A stretch of 64,000 bases of DNA from Reticulitermes speratus (lineage: Eukaryota > Arthropoda > Insecta > Blattodea > Rhinotermitidae). The position numbers and the translations under genes are program-made. Under the pieces are notes generated by a model, which was given only the letters and a program-made list of their open reading frames with translations, did not search any database and was not told the origin of the DNA. Location of the stretch: positions 43,963,597 through 44,027,596 of the forward strand of contig JAJKFL010000039.1 in NCBI GenBank assembly GCA_021186555.1, written 5' to 3'. This document shows, in pieces, positions 46,702 to 58,700 of the stretch. How positions within the stretch are numbered: the first letter of the stretch is position 1; every line of letters begins with the position of its first letter.

Positions 46702-49700
46702 GTAAGTGCGCACAGCTGAGCCTTTCTAGTTCATAAAGATGCGTATTGTGGTTTTCTGGGTTATAACACCGTACGGTTTGTAGGCATTACTAACGTATCG
46801 GAGACGTGTACTGCCAACGTCCTTAGGGCACAGTTTCTACCATCCTTTTTCTAAAGGAATAAACAAGTGGCAGTTTGTAAAGGTATTTAAATTGATATTG
46901 ATTTAATTTTAAATACAGTTTAATAGCAAACATGCTCAGGAGAAACTTGAATGTTAAAACCATGATGTATTGAGTCTACACCGTCACATTCAGTTTTTTA
47001 AAGACTAGTTTCAATGTTATTGTCACATCAGCAACAAGTATCATAGTGGTATCCACCCTTCATGTCTCCTGACAAACAGTTTGTGTTAATTTCTCACGTC
47101 ACTGTGTGCTGTGTGTTCCACTGTATGCTGTGTGTTCCACTCATCTCATGTCACTGTGTGCTGTGTGTTCCACTGTGTGCTGTGTGTTCCACTGCGTGCT
47201 GTGTGTTCCACTGCGTGCTGTGTGTTCCACTCATCTCATGTCACTGTGTGCTGTGTGTTCCACTCATCTCATGTCACTGCGTGCTGTGTGTTCCACTGCG
47301 TGCTGTGTGTTCCACTGCGTGCTGTGTGTTCCACTGCGTGCTGTGTGTTCCACTGCGTGCTGTGTGTTCCACTGCGTGCTGTGTGTTCCACTGTATGCTG
47401 TGTGTTCCACTCATCTCATGTCACTGTGTGCTGTGTGTTCCACTGCGTGCTGTGTGTTCCACTGCGTGCTGTGTGTTCCACTCATCTCATGTCACTGTGT
47501 GCTGTGTGTTCCACTGCGTGCTGTGTGTTCCACTGCGTGCTGTGTGTTCCACTGCGTGCGTGTGTTTCCACTGCGTGCTGTGTGTTCCACTGCGTGCTGT
47601 GTGTTCCACTGCGTGCTGTGTGTTCCACTGCGTGCTGTGTGTTCCACTGCGTGCTGTGTGTTCCACTCATCTCATGTCACTGTGTGCTGTGTGTTCCACT
47701 CATCTCATGTCACTGCGTGCTGTGTGTTCCACTGCGTGCTGTGTGTTCCACTGCGTGCTGTGTGTTCCACTGCGTGCTGTGTGTTCCACTGTATGCTGTG
47801 TGTTCCACTCATCTCATGTCACTGTGTGCTGTGTGTTCCACTGTGTGCTGTGTGTTCCACTGCGTGCTGTGTGTTCCACTGCGTGCTGTTGGTTCCACTC
47901 ATCTCATGTCACTGTGTGCTGTGTGTTCCACTGCGTGCTGTGTGTTCCACTGCGTGCTGTGTGTTCCACTGCGTGCTGTGTGTTCCACTGCGTGCTGTGT
48001 GTTCCACTGCGTGCTGTGTGTTCCACTGCGTGCTGTGTGTTCCACTCATCCCATCATCCTTGATTTTATCACTAATAACATGTGATAAAGATTTACATGG
48101 AATATCTGGTGCAATATGTAATTGAAGGCCTCCACCGTGGTCGTAATGTTGTTTAAAAGTTTTTGGGTTGTTGCCCGGCATCAGTTTTTGGTGTATGACC
48201 AAGATGGGAGAAACAAGTGTTCCTGAAACGTTGGTCATACACCAAAAATTGACGCTGGGCAAAAACCCAAAAAATTTTAAGCAACATATCTGGTGCTGTT
48301 TCTGTCATTACTGAGGATGGTGTCACATTGCTTGATGCACTTTGTGCTTTATGTAATGATTCTATTTGATCTACTTTTGCTTATTTAGTAGTGACTGAGG
48401 CAAAAGTGCAGTTATGCAAGGTGTACTGAAGGGGGAGAAATTCTTTGTTTTGAAGTTACTGATCGTAGCGTTCAGTTACAGGTAAAAGTAAAAAAGGTGA
48501 AGTTGTCCTTGTGCATGCCAGGGAGGCGTACAGAGGGAGTGGAGGTATATTTCTACTTATTCTTAACCTTTGCACCAGAGGAAGTTGGGTGGTCAAACTC
48601 GTGCCCTTCCTACCTTACCCTGTAGGCAAGAACCTCTCAGTTCCCATTGAATAGGAGGCTGGATGGGCCCCAGAGCTGGTCGGAACGTTTTGAAGAAGAG
48701 AAAATTACTTGCCTTTGCTTGGAATTGAGCCCTGATTTGTCCAGCTTATAGCTTAGTCACTATAGCAGCTCCTGCTTATAGGGACTGTGCAAATGCTTCA
48801 GAAATTTCAGGGGAAATTGTCCTTTTCTGTGACAGTGTGCTGCCTGAATAGAGCTAGAAGAGTTAAACCGCTTGAGCCAACCTGCGTGGTATTAAATGTG
48901 CTTTGCTTATCTCCATCTGAATAATTATATATATTAGAAACTATTTCTGGGCCAGTAACATTTCATGGTCAGTTCTGAGGTTCTCATGATAACAGATATT
49001 ACGATTGCAGTCTGTGGCATCTGACACCATGTAGTCTCGTAGACAGGCATCTGAAGATTTAAGTCTGTGTCATTGGGTTTATAGTTACCATTGTTTCAAG
49101 AAATTGTAATGCCTTCAAAACGTCAGTAACTGAGTGTTTAACAATACAGCGTCACATTCCATAAAACTTCAGTCTTCAGCAGTCTTGCAGATAGGTACTT
49201 CTCTTCCAGGCTACATGGTGTCAGATCCCAGAAGAGTGTAATTTTATTGACTTGGAGAACTTTGTATTGTTTGATTGAAGCAGTATGTCGGTTGCCTTAC
49301 AGAAGTTCTTGGCTAAGTTTGGGTACTTACAGCCAACAGTACTGCAACCAAACTCTCAGATTTCAAACAGTGTGATGAAAACCATGGTTAAAGCAGCTTT
49401 AACAAACTTCCAGAAATTTTATGGATTGACACCAACAGGTAAGAATAAGTATGTGTACATATCTCGTAACTGAAGTGCACGGCATATGCAAAGTATTGCT
49501 GGTTAATCTGACAGTGTGGTACAGTTCATGTACAGCTGATGTACATATGCATAGTATTGCTGGTTAATCTGACAGTGTGGTACAGTTCATGTACAGCTGA
49601 TGTACATATGCAAAGTATTGCTGGTTAATCTGACAGTGTGGTACAGTTCATGTACAGCTGATGTACATATGCATAGTATTGCTGGTTAATCTGACAGTGT

Positions 49701-52700
49701 GGTACAGTTCATGTACAGCTGATGTACATATGCATAGTATTGCTGGTTAATCTGACAGTGTGGTACAGTTCATGTACAGCTGATGTACATATGCATAGTA
49801 TTGCTGGTTAATCTGACAGTGTGGTACAGTTCATGTACAGCTGAGCCTCAGTGTCTCTGATAACTGCGACCAATAGCACCACCATGCACATTGCGATCAC
49901 AAAGAGCAGTGTCCATTTTATATGTAGAATGCCTATTTGGTTTCGTGAACTACCAGGAATGAAGCATGAAATGAATGAGGCATGAAATGAATGAAGCATG
50001 AAATGAATGAGGCATGAAATGAATGAAGCATGAAATGAATGAGGCATGAAATGAATGAGGCATGAAAAGCCTGAAAGTCTATTTTTAACAAAATACCAAC
50101 ACTTTTGGAAGCATAAAATACATTGAATGATGGAAGGAGAAGCTCATTGCATAAAGCACGAAAGCAGTCAACCTCGCGTAACAAAAGACAGAGCTTGACT
50201 GAGCTGAGGGTGATTGGCGCAGCAGCAGGAGAGTGTTCGGGCGGACTTTACCCATGTGGTCTGATGCTGATTGGCGCAGCAGCAGGAGAGTGTTCGGGCG
50301 GACTTTACCCATGTGGTCTGATGCTGATTGGCGCAGCAGCAGGAGAGTGTTCGGGCGGACTTTACCCATGTGGTCTGATGCTGATTGGCGCAGCAGCAGG
50401 AGAGTGTTCGGGCAGACTTTACCCATGTGGTCTGATGCTGATTGGCGCAGCAGCAGGAGAGTGTTCGGGCGGACTTTACCCATGTGGTCTGATGCTGATT
50501 GGCGCAGCAGCAGGAGAGTGTTCGGGCGGACTTTACCCATGTGGTCTGATGCTGATTGGCGCAGCAGCAGGAGAGTGTTCGGGCGGACTTTACCCATGTG
50601 GTCTGATGCTGATTGGCGCAGCAGCAGGAGAGTGTTCGGGCAGACTTTACCCATGTGGTCTGATGCTGATTGGCGCAGCAGCAGGAGAGTGTTCAGGCGG
50701 ACTTTACCCATGTGGTCTGATGCTGATTGGCGCAGCAGCAGGAGAGTGTTCGGGCGGACTTTACCCATGTGGTCTGATGCTGATTGGCGCAGCAGCAGGA
50801 GAGTGTTCAGGCAGACTTTACCCATGTGGTCTGATGCTGATTGGCGCAGCAGCAGGAGAGTGTTCAGGCAGACTTTACCCATGTGGTCTGATGCTGATTG
50901 GCGCAGCAGCAGGAGAGTGTTCAGGCAGACTTTACCCATGTGGTCTGATGCTGATTGGCGCAGCAGCAGGAGAGTGTTCAGGCAGACTTTACCCATGTGG
51001 TCTGATGCTGATTGGCGCAGCAGCAGGAGAGTGTTCGGGCGGACTTTACCCATGTGGTCTGATGCTGATTGGCGCAGCAGCAGGAGAGTGTTCGGGCAGA
51101 CTTTACCCATGTGGTCTGATGCTGATTGGCGCAGCAGCAGGAGAGTGTTCAGGCAGACTTTACCCATGTGGTCTGATGCTGATTGGCGCAGCAGCAGGAG
51201 AGTGTTCAGGCGGACTTTACCCATGTGGTCTGATGCTGATTCATTGGAACCAGTTGTGAAAAGTCAAAACATTGGTATTAAAATGTGTGGTCATGAAAGG
51301 TCAAAATCTCAAACATTGAGGTTTACAAATTTTGAGGCTCTACTTCACAGTGAGAATAAAATTATTTAATTGTAATGAGCTGAAGTTCAGAATGAATTTA
51401 AGAAACATGTACGGCCATGTATGGTTATTGAAACACTAAATGGAGGTGAATGGTCAGCTTTGTGCTCTGGTTGCTTTACTCCCAGTACCCATTGAATAGG
51501 AGGATGGCCGTTTTGGAGAAGGAAAAATTGTCTTACCCCTGCTGGGAATCGAACCGCAGATCATCTAGCTTATAGTTGGTCACTATACTGACTGAGCTAT
51601 CTTGGCTCCCAAACAAACTGTACAAAAACCAGAATTAAATGTTTAGTTCTCCTTAATTCATACTTTGTCATGAATGTTATTAATCTTGCTTAACTGATGT
51701 CAGTGCAGTGATTTCTGTTTGATACCATTTAGAATTAATCCACAGGGAAAATGGATGGAGCCACAGAAAAAGCCATGCAGCTACCTCGCTGTGGGGAGAA
51801 GGACATGTCTTTTGATGAGCTGCACGCTCGTAGACAGAGGTACGCACACTGGGGTGAGTACGTCAGGCCAGCTTCTTCCAAATTTTAGTGACAAACTTGG
51901 CTTCTTGTAATAGTTGATATATTATACACTGTTTTGTTGTAAGGTTAAGTTTATGGAAGTGATGGTTCATTGAAAGTTGAATTTGAATGCACTAGACATA
52001 TGAGGTTCTCACAGCAATGACTGTTAAGATTGGGACAGCATGTAGCTGTGCTTGCAGGTGCCTGTGTCCTGAAGGATCCTGCCGTGTTTGTGTGTCTTTT
52101 GCAGGGTTTTAAAGCTGAGTTGTATTCTTTGATAGGTGAGCCATGGCCAAAACGTGATCTGACATACAGAATACACCACTACTCGCAGAACTCAGTTCTG
52201 TCACTAGCGGCTGTTGATGAAGAAATAGGACTGGCGTTTGAAGCTTGGGCAAGTGTTACAGATCTGGTGTTCAGACAAGTCTCAGAGAAAGCAGATATTA
52301 ATATTTCATTCTTCAGAGGGCAGCATGAAGATGGAAAACCTTTTGATGGCAAAGGAATGATTCTAGGTCATGCCAATAAACCACCGGGTGGAATGGTGCA
52401 TTTTGATGATGATGAACCCTGGACTATTAGACGTTACAATGGTATGAAAATCACCGTTAACTAATGTGTAATATTTGAGGTTTAGGCACTGTTGAAGATT
52501 CATACTGTGATATTCTTGGTTGCAACATTTGAAGTTCTCACAGCTGTCTGCTGAGGAGTTGGATTTTCTGGGATGTGGTACGGTGTTGTCGGGTGAGTGG
52601 TTCCGCCCGTTTCCAAGCAGCTTGGTGATTTCATCTTCAACAATCAAGTAGACCAAGAAGATGCAGTCCAGTCTCCTTGGGCTGCTTGACCGTAGAAGAT

Positions 52701-55700
52701 GAAGGAACTGTGTTCCTGTGAAACATCAAGAAGTGCTCACCAAACAACACAGCACAAACAACACAGCACAAACAACACAGCACCAAACAACACAGCACCA
52801 AACAACACAGCACCAAACAACACAGCACCAAACAACACAGCACCAAACAACACAGCACCAAACAACACAGCACCAAACAACACAGCACCAAACAACACAG
52901 CACCAAACAACACAGCACCAAACAACACAGCACCAAACAACACAGCACCACAACCCAGAACACCTGAACCATATCGTCTGGATTATGACATTGTGTGGTC
53001 TGATGAGTTCTGAAGGAACATACTACTGCCATCTCCATGCTGAAAGTTGGTGTCCATCTGACAGATTATGTACTGTCATAAGCCAGATCAGCACCATATG
53101 AACTATTACCACCTTTCTAATGTCAGTGCATGGTAATATTATGTTATGATTTTGTAAGATTCAGGTCCATTGTTTCACAGTCTGTTTTAGTGAACTGTTT
53201 CACCTAATATGAAGTGTATTTGGAAAGTAATGCCTCCGTGAAAGTATCTTGTGCAAGCAGTCTTGCCCTGAAGTGGAATTTGTCCTAACTTGTTTGTTGT
53301 TTATTGAGCTCCAGTTTGCCATAGGATATGGCCTGGTAAATGTAGTGGTTTGTATTTTATTCAGTTCAAAACAGATGACTTGTTTTCAGCTGTGTCGAAC
53401 ATCAAACAATGAGCAGTCACTGAGTTTTTGATGCATGAAAATGAAGCTCCCATTGGAATTCACTGCCAATTATTGGCTTTTTATGGTGAAGATACTGTGA
53501 ACATAAGTACTGTGCATCATTGGGTGAGAAAATCAAGGGATAGTGTTGGAAATTTGGACCTGAATGGCCTGCCATGGTGTGGAATGCCTGGCACTGCAAC
53601 TTACGATTTGTACAGACAAAAAGTGACGAATTTATTAAAGAAAAATGGGCACATTTCTCAGAGAGCCATAGTAGTGGAAAAGTTAAACAATGGTTTAGCT
53701 AGTGTCAGTGAGCTCTTTGCAGCTTTGGGTTACCCCAGACCCCACACTAGTGCTGTCACTTCAGTGGCAATAGCATCAGATTTGAAGTCATTCTGCAACC
53801 TTCCTGCAGCCTGGGTTTGGCACCTTCTGACTTCTCTTTTTTGCAGCCCTCCAGAAACATCTCAAAGTAGGTCATTTCACTTGTGATGAAGTTCAAGCTG
53901 CTGTGGGGGAAAATGGTTTTGAAAACAGCCTGAATATTTTTACAGTTACAGATTTGAGAAGCTTGTTCAATGCTCTTGACATCATACTGAATGAAAGGGA
54001 GACTATATGTAAAAATGAAGTGTGTAAACAAAGTCCATATTCTCACTTATATAGTGTGTTTTTGTTTCACTTCAATACCTTGTCTGGGAATAAAGATACA
54101 AACATGGAGGCATTACTTTCCAAACACCCTTGTGTTTTAGGTATGTATTGCACGTACAGTCAAGGCAACATTATTTCAATGAACGCTAATGCTATTTAGT
54201 GTATTGTGTGTTCTGTGTGTTTTGGTTTGTCACCACTGCACGGCGTATCTTTGGCCTGTGGATGGAGGAGACAGCCTTCAGATATTTGTGGTAGCTGTGA
54301 ATGTATTTAATAATCCGTCACAGGTGGTTGACAAGGGCTGGTCCTTGAGCTTGGATGTTGGGCAAGTGGCCAACAACTCCTCACTGTAAAAAATCAACCT
54401 GCTACAAAATGTGACACAGTGTCAGCCGTTGACATGTCCTTATGGGAGGGTGTGGACTGGAGTTGTCTGGGTGAGAATGGGACCAATGATGAGCTGTTGT
54501 GAACATGGTAGTGAACTACTGGGTCCCATAAAAGGTGGGGAATTTCATGAGTAGCTGAGGAAATGTTAGCTTCCCAAGAAGGACTGTACTCCACTTAGTT
54601 GGTTTGTTGAATGGTTGCTTTGTTGTTCGATAAGGGGGTGAGTTGGTTGTTTGGCTGGTCAGTCAGGTTTTGGTTCAGTGTGTGGGCATGTATTACACAT
54701 AACAGAATGCATCAGTGTAAGATTTTTTCAGATTCCGTCAAAAGCTCAAAGGTTTTCCATTGTGGAGTTAGTTTACTCTTTAGCTAACCAGTTCAAAGGT
54801 TTTTATAAAAGAAAGAGATGTTACAGGTGTGAATGATTCAAAAGATAGCTTCATAATTGGGTCAACAATCATGGTACATTTGTTGTGTGGTTTATTTAAA
54901 AACTCTGTTCTACTATACAGAGCCGAATGTTGTGGATCAGGGTTTAACACTACTGCTTTATATTTTGCAAGTCATGGGTTTAAATCTCAGTCAGTACACT
55001 GACTGTTGTCACTGAGGTTCTAGTGATTTTGCTCAAACCTGTCTTTCCACATCCTTTCTATTCAATATCTACTAACTGTCCTGTATCAATGCTATATTGA
55101 CCAAGCTACTGAGAGTCTTGGTACATAATTTAAGAGCAGACTAGAATAATCGTTAATTGTGCTGTTACGTGCGTGGATTTAGTCTTGGTTTCATTCCCCA
55201 ATTTGTTGTACAGTTCAGAGGAAACCCAAAATATTGCCATTGCTAGGATATGTGGAAAATCCAAACTGGTGCTGTTGCAAAGATATGGGGAAATTCCAAG
55301 AGTCGAGTTGTTCTGTGCAGACAGTTGGATGGACTGACAGACAGACAGACACCGTGAAGCTGATAGTGGCTTTTTGCAGTTTTGTGAAAACGTCTGAAAT
55401 CCCAACCTATTGCCATTGTTTGGATGCACGGAGAATATGTGCAGGCAATTCCCATCTTACTGAGACCAGTACCAAATTACAGCGCCGTTGGTGAGGTGCT
55501 GGGAAAACTCGAAAACTCTTCAGGGCAACTTCTCTGCACAGGCATGCCAGTAAAGAATAAACTGCAGATATTATAATAGTGTGTAACTGATAACTGTGGT
55601 TTATTTATCATTTTTGCTTCAACTGTGTAGGTTTTTATAGTGTTGAAGGAAAAATGACAATGATGCAGTGGTTGGCTGTGCCATAGTGCCATTGAATTAC

Positions 55701-58700
55701 TGACTGCTGGTCTTGTAATGCTGATTGTTACTGTGCCATAGTGCCATTGAATTACTGACTGCTGGGCTTGTAATGCTGATTGTTACTGTGCCATAGTGCT
55801 GCCATTGAATTACTGACTGCTGGGCTTGTAATGCTGATTGTTACTGTGCCATAGTGCTGCCATTGAATTACTGACTGCTGGGCTTGTAATGCTGATTGTT
55901 ACTGTGCCATAGTGCTGCCATTGAATTACTGACTGCTGGGCTTGTAATGCTGATTGTTACTGTGCCATAGTGCTGCCATTGAATTACTGACTGCTGGGCT
56001 TGTAATGCTGATTGTTACTGTGCCATAGTGCCATTGACTTAATGACTGCTGGGCTTGTAGTGCTGATTGTTACTGTGCCATAGTGCCATTGAATTAATGA
56101 CTGCTGGGCTTGTAGTGCTGGTCTTACTGCAGCGTATTCGGTGAGATGTAGTGACTTATCAGGGGGCAGTTGTTGTTTGTCTCACACAGTGTTTGTTGCC
56201 TGTTCACAGGCCAGAATCTTTTTCTGGTGGCAGTACACGAGTTGGGACATGCACTGGGACTGGAACATTCTGATGTGAAGGGCTCCATCATGCAGCCAAT
56301 GTTAAACAGGGGATACGAACCACAGTTTAAGCTGCATGATGATGACATTAAGGGAGTGCAGGTAAACATGAAATTAGCAATGTAAGTAACTAACCAACTG
56401 TTTAACTCCGTAGAGCAGAGGCCTTCTTGAAAGGCTAGTAAAGAAATTTGCTGCATTTCATGGAACCTGAAGGTTTGTTACCATGTCCACCAGAGCCCGC
56501 TACTTGTGAGTATTCCTTCATTTCCATAAACAGTTACAAGCATTTTCTGCGTATCTGTAGTTAGTTTTGTGAGCTTGAAACAGAACATGTTCATTCGCAA
56601 CTCCATGATGACAAGGAAAAACACAACATCCATTGGAGGGGGGATAAAAGGTAAAATTCTCCCTAGAAGGGGCCATGAAGCACCAGAGGGGGAGTAGAGG
56701 TATAGCTCTACTCTTTCTTTAACCCTGGCACTAGATGGGGGTGGGTGGTCAACTACACACCCTGACCACTTTACCCACAGGAAAGAGACCTGGTACCCAT
56801 TGTACAGGAGGCTGGGTGTTCCCCAGAACCGGTCTGGATGGCTGCGGAAAATCTCGCAAGTGGGGGGGGGGGTGGGGGTTGCTGTTGATAAACCACTTGA
56901 GCTAGAACTTTCTTTCTACTAATCCCTGTCAGTTATAGCGTGAACTCAGAAACTGGCTACAGTTTGTTTATGTGCCAAACCATACTTGCATGCTAGCAAC
57001 AGTCCTGGAACTTTATTGTTGTTGTCGTATGCAGAGTTGGGTACTAACTACTCAGGATGTTCCTGTTTCAGCTGTTGTATGGCCGTAGAAGACACCACCC
57101 TCCTGACCTGTGTTTAAATTCTTCATTTGATGCCATCTTTGAAAACCCAGATGGAATAATCTATGTGCTGAAAGGTAAGAGGTATAAATCTGTGAATATT
57201 GAAAGCTTGACATTTTACGGCCGCAAAGGTTTATGCTGTTGCTTATCCCGTCTGCTCTGTCTATCATTTTCACACCCTCATATTCTCATTGGCTTTTCTG
57301 GCCCCCATCGCTGTCCAATTGACCACCCCAGTCTTTTAACTTTATGCTGTAAAGAAAGGAATGCCCCATGTGGAGACTATATCTGTCTGTCTGTCCATCT
57401 TTCTCTCACCTAGTATCAGCAACTAAAGCATTTGCCAGATTTTGAAAAAGTTTGGTGTAGGCATACTTTACGAAGGTCGTTGAGAAGGTGTGGGTTTTGC
57501 AAAACGTGACATGGTGAATAATGCTTTTACTTAATGGTATGAATGAGCTTTTAACCGTACATTCCATATTTCTTGACTGATTTTGGGTGAAATTTTATGC
57601 AGGAAGTCTCTGTAGAGGGCCTACTGTAATTCCATTGGGCATTTATGAACTACATGAAAAGTGGTGCAGTGAAAGCCTTACATTATGTAAAGATCTCAAT
57701 GAAATTTTGCCCATATTTTCTACGTTAATAATAATAATAATTTTTTCTGATTTGGGAAATTCGGTGCAGGAGACGTCCACAAAAAATTGTGGGTTAATTT
57801 TGATTTAAGGGAAAATTGGCACAGTGAAAACCATACTTCACTGAGGGGCATCAATTAATTTCTGTCCGTACTTTCCACATTTTCTGATTGTCGTGAAATT
57901 CTGTGTGTGGTGTCTGAATATAATGCTGTTGAGCTTCGTAAGTTTTGTTGAAATTTGTGCATGGGTGGCCGTACATTCCTATAGACATAATTTAAATTAC
58001 ATTTCATTCATGTATTATGAAGCAGTATGATATTTTGGTAGTAAAACGTATTGGTAAAGTCTGTGTACTGCATCACCGAGTACACTCTTTGAAATCTTGT
58101 TTTTCCCCACTTCTGTATAACTAACCACGTATTCATCATGTGGTGAGCTGCCATAATATGTGCCACCCCGTGTCCTCCTTTTATTGGTTGCTCCTTTATT
58201 GGAGAAAACCAAGTGCCAATCTTATCTGTCAGAGAGCTGCCATCTGGTTCTCTTATGTTTTATTATATGCTCAATGCTCAGCTGTTTCTTCTGCCTCAGT
58301 GCATACTTGACAGTGAACAAGACAGTAATAAATTTTACAGTAGTAATAACCATGGCAACCAGGGTGTGACTCACACCAAGGGTGTGGCTCAAGTGTTTTG
58401 AAGTATAGGGAACAGTAGCTACTTTCCCAACTTCATGGGCCGGGATTTTCCGCAACTGTCCAGACCGGCCCTGGGGCACACACAGCCTCCTGCACAATTG
58501 GTACCGGGTCTCTTTCCCAGGGGTAAAGCGGCCGGGGCGTGGAGTTGACCACCCACCCCCATCTAGCGCCAAGGTTAAAGAAAGAGTAGAGCTATACCTC
58601 TACTCCCCCTCTGGGCCTTCATGGCCTGTTCTAGGGAGAACTTTACTTTACATTACATGGACTTGTACCATGAAGATGGAAGCAGTTTGGCACTCCAAAA

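Noticed and set aside
47062-48125. Three overlapping cysteine-rich frames of over 320 codons
   Set aside because: Translation of the 19-bp array in metalloproteinase intron 1. All three frames give similar CVFH/CVPL/AVCST repeats, so no frame is preferred.
50085-51369. 378-codon repeat proteins on both strands
   Set aside because: 57-bp intronic minisatellite; open in several frames on both strands without start context.
52030-52464. A single 144-codon frame taken as an independent gene
   Set aside because: It is metalloproteinase exon 4 plus read-through of the preceding intron; the acceptor gatag at 52131-52135 and the MMP homology set the true start.
52637-53038. LCCLV / NNTAP repeat proteins
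   Set aside because: The 15-bp array is open on both strands by composition and lies in metalloproteinase intron 4.
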